From the NCBI GenBank assembly GCA_963513935.1, contig OY740768.1, positions 42,898,368-42,962,367 on the forward strand: a stretch of DNA of 64,000 bases, in the 5' to 3' direction. This DNA comes from Aphrophora alni. Taxonomy: Eukaryota > Arthropoda > Insecta > Hemiptera > Aphrophoridae. Below, piece by piece: positions 40,788-46,600 of this stretch. Position 1 is the stretch's first letter. Every line of letters starts with the position of its first letter. The notes under the pieces were generated by a model, which saw only the letters and a list, made by a program, of their open reading frames with translations, was not told the origin of the DNA and searched no databases. The position numbers were made by a program, and so were the translations under genes.

Positions 40788-41712
40788 ACCGGGCTAAACC
40801 TTTCATACGTTTATTGAACTTAACAAGATCACTATTTTTCACTGAAAATCACAATCTAAAAACTATCAAATTGAAGGGGTATAGATTACACATAATGGCA
40901 AGACATAAGAATAAGAATATCGTATGGTTTGATGCATGCGTATTAAACAATGACTAAGCTAGATAGCTATTAACCTGGCTAAACCTTTCGTAAGTTTATT
41001 GAAGTTAATAATTTGCTTACTTTTTTTTACCCCAACAGGTTTGGCCAGGTAGCCAAACCTTTCGTTTTATATATATATAACCACCAGGCCAAACCTTTCA
41101 TAAGTTTATTGAAATTAATAAATTGAAATTAGATCACAGATATTATAGATTGAAATATCTTTAATAAAATGAGACAAAAGGGTGAACATTTGTCATTATG
41201 TCTAACAAGTCTAACCTATAAGTATGTTAGATTTGATAGTTTTTTTATTGTGATTTTTCAGTGAAAAATAGTGATTGGTGCAAGGAAAACATTATTTATT
41301 CTTATGAAGTAAGGTACGTAGTAGACGATAAAAAAATATAATCCGAAAAATACGCCGCCACCTTAAAGTAAACATTTACAGTGGCGTGTATTTTTATTCT
41401 GGACAATCTGAGAATCAGTCTACTTTTAAAATTCTAATACAGTATTATAATAATAATAATTTAAAATGTAGGTCTAATAAAATTGTATGAAACTGTAATG
41501 TAAAATGATGAATTCTGAATGGTTTTATAAAAATTAATAAGCTTATTTCTGTAACTCTACATTTATTGTAGAAACACACTTACAAATAATAAGTCTTTTA
41601 TTGCTCTTTTGATATTTTTGTACATCTTTTTGTATTTATCTATTTTCACCTCATCCGGTTCTCGTTTTATAACTTGTTTGCACATATTATTTGGAGAGCT
41701 ATATTTCAGCAT
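10809..41712 (-). CDS. TBRG1: TBRG1 orthologue (six exons, 3' end missing)
   Basis: TBRG1 (NIAM) is a nuclear FYR-domain protein; in mammals it binds ARF and MDM2, stabilises p53 and restrains growth. Exons, in transcript order: 41584-41712, 37368-37479, 36682-36783, 27653-27795, 17609-17754, 10809-11040. They join in frame into 288 codons (phases 0, 1, 1, 0, 2, 0). Residues about 25-80 are a charged, coiled-coil-like region with ENAALCDQV and KEERNFLLKKL. Residues 81-135 are a basic linker. RPVFPIMLGDFTVHSLGE is typical of the family. FYRN lies in exon 5 (PVGYCSTRVY) and FYRC in exon 6 (GADFFGLSHPTIHHLIQSCP). The human protein is about 410 residues, so roughly 100 C-terminal residues are missing. 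Introns are 0.6-9.9 kb and full of transposons. It is divergent from MMS19. Orthology is from recalled family motifs; no search was run. Confidence 0.88.
11041..11600. other. TBRG1 intron 5 start with poly-T tract
   Basis: Noncoding. It contains a run of 44 T (11320-11363) about 280 bases upstream, in transcript sense, of the exon 6 acceptor. On the minus strand it is poly-A, as left by a retroposed transcript, but I recognise no retroelement body beside it. Confidence 0.6.
11597..11867 (+). other. possible 5' end of a piggyBac-like element
   Basis: TTAA (11597-11600) followed by CACTCCAGTAGTAGCGTGGG lies 267 bases upstream of the transposase start codon. This suits a piggyBac-type terminal repeat and leader. 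The matching right terminus was not found, so this is inferred from position only. Confidence 0.35.
11868..12554 (+). pseudogene. piggyBac-type transposase, N-terminal part
   Basis: The 228-codon frame is the first third of a DDE_Tnp_1_7 (piggyBac) transposase. Residues 1-85 are an acidic, Asp/Asn-rich leader. Residues about 95-220 match the family N-terminal domain: a tryptophan-containing TRWYLEP region, HRPGPKGSARD, the TNIYIDKVRNQF helix and the IRAMFGILYLAGVLKSSRKN helix. Full-length members have 550-650 residues and three catalytic aspartates, none of which is included here. The frame ends in a stop soon after the point where the catalytic core should begin, and nothing recognisable follows. 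It looks like a 3'-truncated copy. It lies in TBRG1 intron 5, opposite to the gene. Confidence 0.8.
13270..13806 (-). pseudogene. acidic N-terminal protein fragment inside piggyBac element
   Basis: A 178-codon frame starts MKMDRENIASSEIDRQ at 13806. The first 110 residues are rich in Asp and Ser (SEDSDSDPSYYPEND; DSSSDSDDECDEQ), as in the disordered leaders of piggyBac-type transposases. Residues 110-160 contain an EMWQSLNEL segment I cannot place. No catalytic domain follows, and the tail from about residue 160 (KKILNFTFYKNKN) looks like noncoding sequence read through. Its place, in the proper orientation within the terminal repeats, suggests it is the surviving start of the element's transposase. 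Whether it is translated is unknown. Confidence 0.55.
14144..14229. repeat. subterminal tandem repeat with 18-base palindromes
   Basis: Units 14152-14194 and 14195-14229 share CGTCGC-TGGCA-TTTTCGCATG-TGTACA. GCGACGATATATCGTCGC (14187-14204) is a perfect palindrome, and GCGACGAAATATCGTCGC (14144-14161) has a one-base defect. Such subterminal repeats are common transposase-binding sites. Confidence 0.7.
14242..14826. other. intronic, no gene
   Basis: After the foldback arm ending near 14395 the sequence is unique, AT-rich and noncoding as far as I can tell. No frames or repeats of note. Confidence 0.5.
14827..15091. mobile_element. 265-bp foldback MITE
   Basis: The ends AATATAGTTAATTACC and GGTAATTAACTATATT are perfect inverses. 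The two arms pair over most of the element, including CTACAGCGCTGTTTCG and GAAGCCGACAGTG, around a short centre rich in ACACATA repeats. It is noncoding. Its termini (ATTACCTTA...) and the block ending TCAGGCC resemble the elements at 12618-14395 and 21715-21840. Confidence 0.8.
15252..17069. repeat. triplicated 0.5-0.7 kb tandem unit with TA microsatellites
   Basis: Three head-to-tail copies lie at 15252-15827, 15828-16347 and 16348-17069. Each starts GAAAACAACACGTTTATT and ends GGCAAATGAGAA. Outside two variable places they differ at only a few positions. The (TA)n tract is about 66 bases in copy 1 (15338-15404), almost absent in copy 2 and about 60 in copy 3 (16435-16495). Copy 3 alone has about 160 extra bases (16759-16909), so either copies 1 and 2 lost them or copy 3 gained them. 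The near identity points to recent unequal exchange or replication slippage. Confidence 0.9.
16955..17165 (-). repeat. dispersed repeat, inverted partner of 28735-28955
   Basis: Read on the minus strand from 17165, this matches 28735-28955 on the plus strand: CTGGAGGGGTTTAGT, then GGCGAGAGAAGT with TTTTTGGCTCT, then CTTCTCATT. Divergence is appreciable. Its inner end lies inside the triplicated unit, so the unit may derive from the same transposon family. Confidence 0.6.
17166..17608. other. TBRG1 intron 5, no gene
   Basis: AT-rich; holds a (TAT)n microsatellite near 17352-17379. No coding signal. Confidence 0.5.
17609..17754 (-). CDS. TBRG1: TBRG1 exon 5 (FYRN)
   Basis: It encodes VVSDRTDYFTDD, then IFPVGYCSTRVYGSLKDPEK and CVYTCKVMDGGPSPR. 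The PVGY-STR motif and the YTC-DGG-P pattern are the FYRN signature shared with KMT2 and TBRG1 proteins. It ends in phase 2; the last codon AGG is completed in exon 6. Confidence 0.9.
17755..21180. other. TBRG1 intron 4, unclassified old repeats
   Basis: No gene is supported. The segment 18120-18440 ends in a GTCAAATAAATAAATTTTCATT-type tail and may be a retroelement 3' end. The segment 18480-18910 has the compositional style of an old DNA transposon (phrases such as TACGTCCTTAGAGGCTAA, which recurs in part at 39091). The frame at 20311-20733 is low-complexity and shows no domain. Confidence 0.4.
21181..21524. repeat. dispersed repeat, copy 2 of 2
   Basis: Same orientation as 1-342, with shared blocks CATACCCATAAATGGTT and AGATGTACAGCACAAATAA. 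A frame of 70 codons inside it is not conserved in copy 1, so it is not counted as a gene. Confidence 0.7.
21715..21840 (+). repeat. half of a foldback-type MITE
   Basis: The phrases GCTACATGTTTCGCTGCC, ATCATCAGGCC and AACATAAACAC run parallel to 14877-14938 in the 265-bp foldback. The second arm is not seen. An 18-bp direct repeat (ATATTATATTAATTGCT) lies just before it. Confidence 0.45.
21841..23900. other. TBRG1 intron 4, noncoding
   Basis: Two imperfect units of about 75 bp (about 22482-22555 and 22556-22630) share CTGGGCCATGT, CTCTCTG-TGACCAG and a TCGGATCC-like block. Otherwise no gene or element is supported. Confidence 0.45.
23901..24060 (+). repeat. tandem repeat, four units of exactly 40 bp
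   Basis: Units start at 23901, 23941, 23981 and 24021. Units 1 and 2 are about 90% alike (CAGTCG--ATTAAGGA--TTGGAGCG-AAAGATGT-TTTGT); units 3 and 4 are progressively more diverged but keep register without indels. Function unknown. Confidence 0.75.
24061..25300. other. TBRG1 intron 4, noncoding
   Basis: AT-rich, with no coding frame or clear repeat. From about 25081 it may already be the 5' flank of the transposase-like pseudogene, but no terminal repeat is recognised. Confidence 0.4.
25327..26420 (+). pseudogene. transposase-like gene of an unassigned insect DNA-element family, broken
   Basis: Readable pieces in order: 25331-25546 (hydrophobic start, then SCDDLSSDDQE and a basic tail), 25543-25812 (LIKEFNEINSYDKQNDYLSG; QRRRNRK), about 25795-26096 in another frame (VPICYKAFMSLH; SGKRVQTIKESLALLG; NRPNKISPE; HYSLNDTDKIYL), then 26098-26337 (VSYDTFRNIFN; NIYFGYPRKDTCSTCDSYKS). 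I recall the same ordered pattern (nested arginine block, CY-F----GISGKRV, HYSR, DTCSTCD) from multicopy transposon-like proteins in aphids and other insects, but cannot name the superfamily. At least two frameshifts and an in-frame stop (TGA after DDR near 25940) disable it. The later catalytic part, if any, is decayed past about 26420. Confidence 0.6.
26421..27652. other. TBRG1 intron 3/4 flank, no gene
   Basis: About 26421-26600 may be decayed 3' coding sequence of the preceding transposase-like gene. The remainder lacks domains or repeats I can support. Confidence 0.35.
27653..27795 (-). CDS. TBRG1: TBRG1 exon 4
   Basis: It encodes a basic segment (KIRKSPASKRKK) and then GRPVFPIMLGDFTVHSLGE, which leads into the FYR region in all TBRG1 proteins I recall. 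Acceptor TTGCTTAG, donor GTAAGTAC; it ends in phase 0. Confidence 0.88.
27796..28734. other. TBRG1 intron 3, noncoding
   Basis: Unique AT-rich sequence; no gene seen. Confidence 0.45.
28735..28955 (+). repeat. dispersed repeat, partner of 16955-17165
   Basis: Starts near CTGGAGGGGTTTAGT and runs colinear with the reverse complement of 17165-16955. The homology extends into AAAATCAGTG-TGGC--TC, beyond the triplicated-unit boundary. Confidence 0.6.
28956..31990. other. TBRG1 intron 3, noncoding
   Basis: Contains a (TA)n tract (29031-29079). A direct repeat has CTCGAACGAAATTAGACAA at 30344-30362 and 30395-30413, a 51-bp spacing. The minus-strand frame over 30309-30629 spans this repeat and shows no domain. 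No other feature supported. Confidence 0.45.
32021..34077 (-). pseudogene. piggyBac transposase gene, nearly full length, frameshifted
   Basis: Reading leftward from 33797: an acidic leader with DDSDNEIDDSSGGEEDE (33588-33797); the N-terminal domain with HCTNLYKTKV, EIQATIGLLLLAGYFRGGK and TAMSLNRFLFMLRCLRFD (33019-33582); the catalytic core starting at ITTDNWYSSIPLTEQLL (32625-32948, first Asp), an SSC-D-type segment at 32530-32560 and GVDTIDKMCATYSVARK-NRWP (32242-32571, last Asp); and a C-terminal cysteine-rich cross-brace, CTVCPRKSDKK to CEDC (32021-32221). All domains and probable catalytic aspartates of the canonical piggyBac lineage are present, but at least three frameshifts separate them. 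The outer end CCCTAACGCGCTTACG (34073 inward) abuts TTAA (34074-34077). The left terminus was not found. Confidence 0.85.
34078..34365. other. TBRG1 intron 3, noncoding spacer
   Basis: Short AT-rich gap between the piggyBac end and the IS630/mariner-like remnant; nothing recognised. Confidence 0.4.
34366..35085 (+). pseudogene. IS630/mariner-like transposase remnant
   Basis: Near 34570-34620 and 34655-34980, with frame changes, the plus strand reads TINGIVYLDMF, then a FQPDGAPLHF catalytic-type motif, then WPPWSPDLIPCDFSLWGYIK (the DDE/D core), and finally the CRATNGH ending typical of this insect lineage. The left end CAGGGTTATCATAAAAGAAT followed by GGTGGGGTTT is matched inversely by AAACCCCACC at 35075-35084; the right end is truncated there. 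The N-terminal DNA-binding half is missing. It is a deleted, inactive copy. Confidence 0.7.
35086..35418. other. intronic gap, no gene
   Basis: AT-rich; ends in a short (TA)n tract that borders the Tigger insertion. Confidence 0.4.
35419..36583 (+). mobile_element. Tigger/pogo element, internally deleted, 1.16 kb
   Basis: Inverted ends CAGTAGAACCTCTGTTAACC (from 35421) and AAGAGGGGTTCTACTG (to 36581) lie between TA dinucleotides, as expected for Tc1/mariner-superfamily Tigger elements. Both ends and both gene fragments read in the same sense. The DDE core is missing, so it could only have moved with outside help. Confidence 0.85.
35758..36332 (+). pseudogene. Tigger transposase, DNA-binding half fused to tail
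   Basis: The frame at 35758 begins MSELRKRKRVLVSFETRLNV, then VKKLCEEFNVGKSTINNI: the CENP-B/pogo N-terminal helix-turn-helix. After a frameshift near 36065 comes the CENPB second helix-turn-helix (EKSLVIHGKIENAPAFSASQ; WLDRWQKRNGIRFAHICGEK). The sequence then jumps to LKTKKQTKLLIF, which resembles the end of Tigger transposases. The catalytic domain between is deleted. Full-length proteins are 450-600 residues. Confidence 0.8.
36682..36783 (-). CDS. TBRG1: TBRG1 exon 3 (basic linker)
   Basis: It joins phase 1 to phase 1. It encodes a low-conservation linker, EPEQTTAVQSS to KKPPAKKRINTDTLG, probably including a nuclear-localisation-like basic stretch (KKPPAKKR). Acceptor ATTATAG, donor GTAAGT. 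Confidence 0.8.
36842..36871. repeat. (TA)n microsatellite in intron 2 side of TBRG1 exon 3
   Basis: Fifteen TA units, about 60 bp upstream (in transcript sense) of the exon 3 acceptor. A second (TA)n of about 58 bases lies at 37075-37132 in the same intron. Confidence 0.8.
37368..37479 (-). CDS. TBRG1: TBRG1 exon 2
   Basis: The acceptor TATATAG is followed by ENAALCDQVALMQEKILIVK and KEERNFLLKKL, the most conserved N-terminal block of the family (ENAALCDE in vertebrates). It ends in phase 1 at GTATAG. Confidence 0.88.
37480..40469. other. TBRG1 intron 1, noncoding
   Basis: No gene. Around 40200-40420 short phrases resembling one another in both orientations (AGGTAACTTGGGCTATAGCTACC; ATAGCTCAAGTAAGGTAA) hint at an old inverted repeat. 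The remainder is unique AT-rich sequence. Confidence 0.4.
40470..41378. mobile_element. complex foldback element in TBRG1 intron 1
   Basis: Outer arms about 40470-40645 and 41195-41378 are imperfect inverses. Shared phrases are ATTTACTT-AAGG, CAAGGAAAACATTAT (inverse ATAATGTTTTCCTTG) and CACTATTTTT--CTGAAAAATC. Inside, a 144-bp segment (40573-40716) is directly repeated at 40827-40971, and a phrase of the type AACC-GGC-AAACCTTTC occurs near 40787, 40973 and 41081. (TA)n lies at 40757-40783. No coding frame. Confidence 0.65.
41584..41712 (-). CDS. TBRG1: TBRG1 exon 1 (start codon)
   Basis: It encodes residues 1-43, MLKYSSPNN... to KRAIKDLLF, ending at a GTAAGTGTG donor in phase 0. The ATG at 41712-41710 is chosen because an in-frame TGA lies four codons upstream and because the following lysine/tyrosine-rich helix matches the start of the conserved region. 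The human protein has a longer N-terminus, so an upstream noncoding exon is possible. Confidence 0.82.
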
Positions 41713-43557
41713 ATTTTTGTCTCACAAATTAAAAAACTGTGATAACAGTACACACTAACTTTAAACTTAAACAAAACATGAAACAAATTAAACACTACTG
41801 CCTTAATAAATCTGACAAGTAATCTTCGTAATTCCTATACCAATCTTACTACAAAATATCCCAGCCAGTTGAGTAATTCAATGGCTTCAAATTTCAAATC
41901 AATCGTCTAGGTTCATATAATATATCCTTATAAAATCCATAATACGACCAGTAACATGCTACAAATGTTTATCTCTGATATAATCTCTCTTATAATCGCT
42001 ATAAGTACTATATTTTATAAATAATATTATATAACTAAAAAGTTACTTTTCTGCTTATTTCTGGTACTTGATTTGAAAAAAAGGAAATTATAATAAATTA
42101 CAAACCGTCAATCACAGCTGGCACGAAATTGCATCACCTCAGTCACGGACTCGAAAAAGAAAAAGATGTTTCAAAATGATAATACAAAAAATGTGGTATT
42201 TAGTGAATTATATTATAATCGAAGCAACTAAACAATTAACTGTTTTTTAAGCAAATTACAAATTGATAGATGTTCAATGTACTCTGTGGTGAATGTGAAC
42301 AATATAAAACACTGAAACCCCTACCACAAGTTTTATTGGTAGGGGTTTCAGTGTTTTATATTGTTAAATTACAAATTGTTTACTTATTAATTTGCGTCGT
42401 TTGCGAACCATTATTCACCTTTTGATAGTCTTAGAACGGACTTTTATTTCGAATCTTAAATCGTGAAAAAAAGGTACAAAATTTCAACGTTTCTCTATAC
42501 TTATCTATTATACCTTGTATCAGATTGTATCTAAAGGTATATTATCTCTGTGTGGTGTGTGCTAACGCAGGGCAACCGGCAATGTCTTTTTTTTCCGGCA
42601 ACAGAGGTATAACGTATATATCAGTATAGAGATCAAGGGATGCGGCCTCTTTTTTATTTTAGTAACAGTGAAATTGACTAGCACTGACTTTTTTTGTTCA
42701 AGTGTTTTTGAAGTGTTAACAGTATCCTTTTTTCAATTTTTTTAACTATTTTACAAGCTGCTTTTTACTTTACAGTTATTATAACGTCATAATTACCGTT
42801 TGAAATTTATATCGGTGTCTTGACAAATTGATTTATATGTTTAGAAAGAGAAGAACATTTTTAAAATTTAATTTTAAAAGTGTATGAGATGATGAAAGTA
42901 ATTTTTTTTCACAAAATTAGTACCAAATAAAATAAATTACATTTAAAAAACAAAAATTTGTAAATTATGTTAGTTATTTAATATTTTAGAAATAAATAGA
43001 AATCCGTTAGGCAAAGCCTGTATGGAGAATTTTCTTGCAAAGGAAAAAGTTTAAAATGGACTCTAATTAGAGAAAAAATACTGCTGACAATATGAAATAA
43101 AATAAACTAAAAGTAAAATAAGATAAAATAGAGTAAAAACTGTCTTGAACTAAAAATAAGGAACTTCTTTAAATCTTTATACAGATATAAACATACATAC
43201 ATATATTTATATAAACCTGCATTCATAGAACATTCACACAACAAACATAAATGATTACTCTATATAACTTAAGGAAACTTACTAATTAAAAACATAGCAG
43301 AAATTGATTTACATTAAATATAAATTTTAATGTATAGTATAGTATATCCCACCCTCCGACTTAAGCATTAAGCAAACTATACAAACATTCGTTAAATTCT
43401 TAATAAGATTATGTTAATCAACAGTTTTATACACAATCTCTACTGCGTGCTTGAACATTTTTGTCAGCTGATAATAATAAGTTTAACAACTCCGGTTTAA
43501 GTTTTGTTTTGTTTTGTTATATCGAAACTGTGTTTAAGAAGTATTTAGAATTTTCTC
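41713..43557. promoter_or_regulatory. divergent promoter region between TBRG1 and MMS19
   Basis: The 1845 bp between the two start codons must carry the 5' UTRs and promoters of both genes, unless upstream noncoding exons exist. I see no convincing TATA box or CpG-rich block. Landmarks are the hairpin at 42298-42365 and a locally GC-richer patch near 42560-42640. Confidence 0.55.
42298..42365. repeat. perfect hairpin, 29-bp stem and 10-base loop
   Basis: 42298-42326 and 42337-42365 are exact inverses; the apical part of the stem is CACTGAAACCCCTACCA on the left arm. The loop is CAAGTTTTAT. There is no mismatch in the stem, so the inversion is recent or maintained. Confidence 0.9.
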
Positions 43558-43648
43558 ATGATGAAAGAATTAGATAATATTAATTTAGTTTGTAAAACAC
43601 TTCAAGAAAATGAAAATATTAATAACATCTGTAGTGGAATCGGATCGG
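43558..43648 (+). CDS. MMS19: MMS19 exon 1 (start codon)
   Basis: Two adjacent ATG codons (43558 and 43561) open the frame MMKELDNINLVCKTLQENEN. It ends GGATCGG before GTAAGT in phase 1; exon 2 completes the Asp codon. The second ATG could equally be used. The N-terminus is short and poorly conserved, so this exon rests on splice phase and position more than on similarity. Confidence 0.72.
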
Positions 43649-46600
43649 GTAAGTAGTTTCATTATTCCTTTGGATAGCCTTAGTATTTTAGGTTAGTTTT
43701 TGGAAAGCATGGAAGATCTAAATAATTGTTATGTTTATATTACTAAGTTTATGGAATTAGTGTTAGCCTACATCACATAGCAGTGTAGGAAGTATTCATT
43801 ATTTTATTGTCTTGCTAGGGCATTTATAGTTTATGCTAAAAATTATAGAACTTTGCTAGTCATATTATAGGCTATAGCAAACTTAAAATGAATAACCTTA
43901 TAATCTATTTTGCTATTTTTTAACAATTTATCCGGCAATAGTCGCGCAGAGTGATGTACCAAAGTGATTTTTCTTTACCTATATTTTTAAATCAAATTTC
44001 CCCCTCCAATTTATCCTAACTGGCCCACCTCCAATTGCAATAGGTAAGGTTCACCTGTTGCAATAGAAAACAAAATAATATAAAAAACCTTACATTAAAA
44101 AGAACAATTGGTAAAACTTCACTTTGTTGTTTACGTTTTTATTATGAAAATCCAAAGGGAAAAGTATATTATCTAGATAGGCCTATTACAATAGCAATTG
44201 GAAGTGTGTGTAACTGTCAAGCAATTAATGTTAACTTTAAAAAGAGTCTTACTTTAAACCTTATTTTGAAAACTGTTTTAAGCCTATTTTGAATAGAAAC
44301 AATTATTTGCTGTGGAAACTAATTTGTAACTATGCTATTACAAAATAAAAATTATGAAAACTTGGTTATAAGCATAAGATGTTTGCCAACTAGATCCTAA
44401 CAGCAAATGTCAAAATTTTAAATTTGCATTGTGCACTAAATCTTAAAGGGAGCATTTTAATTTTTAATAAAAAACATTGGTTTTAAGTTGTAATATCAAA
44501 ATGAAATATTTATTAATAATAAATGTGTAAAAAATATTTCATTGTATTAAGTTGTAATACTTATAAATGGTATTTCTTGTAAATAATAGCTTACATTTTT
44601 TTAATGTATGCCTAACTGAAGTGTTGTAATCGTACTTAACCTAGCTTGACATAGATATAAAATATTTATTCAAATTAGTTATAATTACATTTTAAAAGTT
44701 ACCATTTACATTTAGTAGCTTCTGTTGAAAGCTTTCCTCAAGAAAGTCTTTCAGTACATCTTTAAACCATGATCATGACATTGGGCACTGGCGGTGGATA
44801 TATTTGAACATCGGACTATCAAAATTGCATGATTCTGAATGCCTGTATAAATAAAATAAAATTTATATTTATAAAAGTCTGCTATATTTTTACTACTGTA
44901 GAACAGTTGTAAAACTTTAATCACAGATTGAATTTAGAGTGATAGACTACTTCCTTGTTACACCTATAATTCTACGTTGTAAGTACTACTTAGCTGGCAG
45001 GAAGAAAGACAAAAGACTACGGATTAATTAAGAATCTAGGCAGTATTTCTTTTTGATATGTAACACATGTTATCTAAACTTTACGGCAGAGGTGTTATGG
45101 TTTTAATGCAGTATTTATATTACGGTATATCCTCATGACAGATATACAGTAGAGTCTCAGTAATTCTAATTAATTAGGACTGCGGTCACCTTGAATTCCA
45201 AGAAACTTGAATTATATGGAAGAAATCATATGTGTAAATTAATTTATGAGTAGAAAATAAGGTTAAATAAAATTGTACAGTACATACTTATTTAGGCTAA
45301 TATTATGGTACTAAAATAATTTTTATTTTTTAAAAAATTGTCCAGTGTCTTGTTTTAAAATGGAGCCTTGTAATTTTGCACTTGTTTAGTAGCGATATTA
45401 TGCCATCTTCTAAGAGCTTAGTATCAATCAGCAAACCTTCCACTTGTTCCTTGACATAACGCAATGCCGAGACTAGCATTGCCAAACCTACAGTGTGGGT
45501 CTCGTCACATGTACAATCTCTCCAGATATGTCTTTGTCGCCACTTTCTTCAGCCGAATAACTCATTATTTCAACGATTGAAGTTTAGTCATGGTCACTTC
45601 AAATTGTCAATCACTAATAATCCATTCTGAAATCTTACATTTATTTAATTTTCGCAATCAAGAAACTTTTGAAACAGCTGGGCCATCGGCAGGTCATCAT
45701 TATTAATTGTTTTTTCCCTTAAAATCTTGTTCCAAGACTTTTTGAATGTATCTGTCTTTATTTCAGCCCATTATCGGTCACCCAGTAAGTTAAACTACAT
45801 CTCTCATTATAGTTTTTTTAGAACATCTACGATGTTTCCTTCACTTTCAAGTATTGTAAAACCCCTTGATCAAAGGTTTGCTGAATTAAACTTGTGACAT
45901 TTGGTTGTAAGAACAATCCTCGGATTCCATCACAGTTTAATTTTTCTTCACTAGGGTGAAAAAAACAAAAATTTCAGTAAAACATAAAATTTTATTTAAA
46001 ACATAATAAATATCAAGAATACATAATAAATGGTAATATCCATAAATAATTACTAATGAGTACAGAAAAAATTAGTTTAATATGAAGAAAAGTAGAATTA
46101 TAAAAGTTTTGTCAATTCCATTAAAAAATGAAACATTCAAAGCGTAAGGGAAGTGGGATGGGGCTGACAGGAGCCAACAGGTCGAAAGAGAACAATAGAG
46201 TTGGCTGATCACGTGACACCTCGTGTCTCGACTGGTTTAAGTAATCTGATATAACTTGACAAAATTATTCACATGCAATTTCCTATGTTAAATTGTTTAA
46301 ATTTTGAATAAAAAATCATATTATGATAAAGAATAACTGGTTAGCATAGGAAATACAAGAAAATATTTAGGCCTATTAAACCGAATAGTTTAATAGTTAT
46401 TGCAAAAAACATGCATAGACAAAAAACTAAAATTTTGTCTAGATAATAAGTTTAAATTTTTATAATGGAAATAGGTTAAGGATATATGACATAATGTAAT
46501 GAGACGAAAATAAGTACATATATAATTAATTTTTGTGGGGTTTTTGACCATCTAAAAATCGACAAAGTTCAACGATGAATAACTCATCAGAAAATGAAAA

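Noticed and set aside
42298..42365. hairpin considered as a microRNA gene
   Set aside because: Perfect pairing without bulges is unlike typical animal precursors, and there is no evidence of expression; kept only as a structural repeat.
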